Source: Planctomycetota bacterium (GTDB lineage Bacteria; Planctomycetota; UBA1135; JALUZX01). From it: 7,254 nt of DNA. The stretch's first letter is position 1, and the number at the start of each line of letters is the position of its first letter. The position numbers and the translations under genes were made by a program. Below, piece after piece: positions 6,452 to 7,254 of this stretch. The notes beneath the pieces are model-generated. The model saw only the letters and a list, made by a program, of their open reading frames with translations. It had not been told where the DNA came from and did no database searches. Where the stretch lies: positions 1-7,254 of the forward strand of contig JALUZX010000581.1 in NCBI GenBank assembly GCA_027011425.1, in the 5' to 3' direction.

Positions 6452-6558
6452 CGATGCCGGCCGAAACGGGCGGAACCGCGCCGGGAGCCCCGTCTCGTTT
6501 CGAACCACCTTCCCCGCGGCGGGGTTGGCCCCGGGAGGGAAGAGGTCCTACATTGGAT

Positions 6559-6576
6559 AAGGAAATGACTTTCCTT
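6559..6576. promoter_or_regulatory. 7-bp dyad, possible operator
   Basis: AAGGAAA (6559-6565) and TTTCCTT (6570-6576) are exact reverse complements around TGAC. As RNA this would be a weak A/U-rich stem, so a protein-binding site is the better guess. It lies directly before the stem-loop at 6578-6604. Confidence 0.35.
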
Positions 6577-6577
6577 T

Positions 6578-6608
6578 CACACCTGCCTCGCAAAGCCAGG
6601 TGTGTTTT
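6578..6608 (+). terminator. Stem-loop with short T run, possible weak terminator
   Basis: CACACCTG (6578-6585) pairs perfectly with CAGGTGTG (6597-6604) across an 11-base loop, and TTTT (6605-6608) follows immediately. This has the form of a modest rho-independent terminator for the upstream transcript. The T run is short, and the position 49 bases before the next start codon would equally suit a 5' leader hairpin or an operator. Confidence 0.4.
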
Positions 6609-6644
6609 CCCGCACAATCGAGCTTTCTCATCCATCCCCAACCC

Positions 6645-6650
6645 AGGAGG
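6645..6650 (+). promoter_or_regulatory. Consensus ribosome binding site
   Basis: AGGAGG is a full-strength Shine-Dalgarno core with a 6-base spacer to the ATG at 6657. It fixes the start of the M1 peptidase. Confidence 0.75.
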
Positions 6651-6656
6651 CATTTC

Positions 6657-7254
6657 ATGCGCCCCTTCACGCTGGCCCTTCTTCCTCTCCTTTCCGCCCT
6701 CCCCGCGGCGGCCCAGAATTCCACCTTCGACGTCCAGCACTACAAGCTGGACATCAAGGTGGACCCCTCCGCCAAGATCCTCTCGGGCACCAACACCATG
6801 ACCGCCAAGAGCCTGGTCTCCTCCCTGAAGACGGTCTACCTGGACCTCCTCTCCAACATGACCGTCTCCTCGGTGAAGATGGGGGGAAGGTCGGTGGGCT
6901 TCTCCAGGCCCGCCAACCGGATCCGGATCACCCTGGACAAGACATACTCCAAGGGGCAGACCTTCACCCTCACCGTGGCCTACCGGGGCAGGCCCCGCAA
7001 CAGCGGGTGGGGTTGTTTCGGGTTTTACACCCACCGCGGCCGCCCCATCGTCTGGAGCTTGAGCGAACCCTGGTTCGCCAAGAACTGGTGGCCCTGCAAG
7101 GACAGGCTCGGCGACAAGTCCACAGCCGAGGTCTGGCTCACCGTGCCTTCCAATCTCTACGCCGTCTCCAACGGCAAGCTCATGGGCGTCGACACGGTGG
7201 GCACGGGCTGGAAGCGGTTCCGCTGGCGGGTCCACTACCCGATCATCCCCTACC
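6657..7254 (+). CDS. Secreted M1-family metallopeptidase, 5' part
   Basis: The first 199 residues of a gelsinase/aminopeptidase-N-type (M1) zinc peptidase are present; the window ends inside the gene. A signal peptide (RPFTLALLPLLSALPAAA, cleavage probably before Gln20) directs it to the periplasm or outside. FDVQHYKLDIKVDP (24-37), YLDLLSNMTVSSVKM (61-75) and FTLTVAYRGRP (103-113) belong to the N-terminal beta-sandwich domain of M1 enzymes. SLSEPWFAKNWWPCKDRLGDKS (134-155) is the highly conserved segment of that domain, and VPSNLYAVSNGKL (163-175) follows the usual pattern. The GxMEN and HExxH zinc-site motifs would lie beyond the window end, so catalytic competence cannot be judged. It is preceded by its own ribosome binding site and a regulatory-looking gap, so it is probably a separate transcript. 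Confidence 0.88.
   Translation, partial: MRPFTLALLPLLSALPAAAQNSTFDVQHYKLDIKVDPSAKILSGTNTMTAKSLVSSLKTVYLDLLSNMTVSSVKMGGRSVGFSRPANRIRITLDKTYSKGQTFTLTVAYRGRPRNSGWGCFGFYTHRGRPIVWSLSEPWFAKNWWPCKDRLGDKSTAEVWLTVPSNLYAVSNGKLMGVDTVGTGWKRFRWRVHYPIIPY

Larger units (their letters stand above)
6452..6656. other. Intergenic region with three dyads
   Basis: No gene is visible in these 205 bases. Three dyads are present: CCCCG/CGGGG at 6512-6524, AAGGAAA-TGAC-TTTCCTT at 6559-6576, and CACACCTG/CAGGTGTG at 6578-6604. The region is locally more A+T-rich from about 6548 to 6635 than the flanking genes, as expected for a promoter region, but no clear sigma-70 pair stands out. Confidence 0.5.

Noticed and set aside
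1..7254. CRISPR arrays, insertion sequences or integration sites
   Set aside because: I saw no regularly spaced repeats, transposase-like coding or paired terminal repeats anywhere in the window.

Overview
The window is very rich in G+C, with coding thirds strongly biased to G or C. It encodes three lipoprotein-type precursors, a Sec-type precursor and a membrane iron-sulfur protein, so it most likely comes from a high-GC Gram-negative bacterium. The M1 peptidase style (SLSEPW..KNWWPCKD) and the poly-glycine lipoprotein carrying an Ig-like repeat would suit Planctomycetota, Acidobacteriota or a related deltaproteobacterial lineage. That placement is an impression, not a demonstrated assignment. 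All supported genes are on the + strand. The long minus-strand frames look like shadows caused by base composition.

Layout. Bases 1-317 have no convincing gene but hold three strong dyad symmetries. The last of these covers the start codon of an ArsR-family repressor (318-677) that carries the arsenic-type ELCLCQL metal-site motif. A compact ABC importer follows: two tandem, divergent ModA-like substrate-binding lipoproteins (751-1509 and 1506-2255), a ModB-like permease (2266-3087) and a ModC-like ATPase with a C-terminal TOBE-like region (3084-4163). Two of the joints are 4-base start/stop overlaps and one is a 10-base gap, so these four genes are almost certainly one operon. The regulator lies 73 bases upstream of them in the same direction.

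Next, after a 92-base gap, is a lipoprotein with one putative Ig (He_PIG-like) domain and a region resembling SGNH/GDSL hydrolases (4256-5317). It is followed by a NapH/NosR-type polytopic membrane protein with two CxxxCP motifs and two 4Fe-4S clusters (5396-6451). A 205-base gap with several dyads precedes the 5' part of a secreted M1-family metallopeptidase (6657-7254, cut by the window end).

How they may work together. The importer probably takes up a tetrahedral oxyanion of the molybdate/tungstate class, possibly under the control of a thiophilic-metalloid sensor. The NapH-like protein is typical of electron transfer from quinol to periplasmic oxidoreductases, which are often molybdoenzymes. 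This suggests, but does not prove, the edge of a cluster linked to a Mo- or W-dependent respiratory enzyme, perhaps arsenic-related. The SGNH-like lipoprotein and the peptidase have no evident mechanistic link to this.
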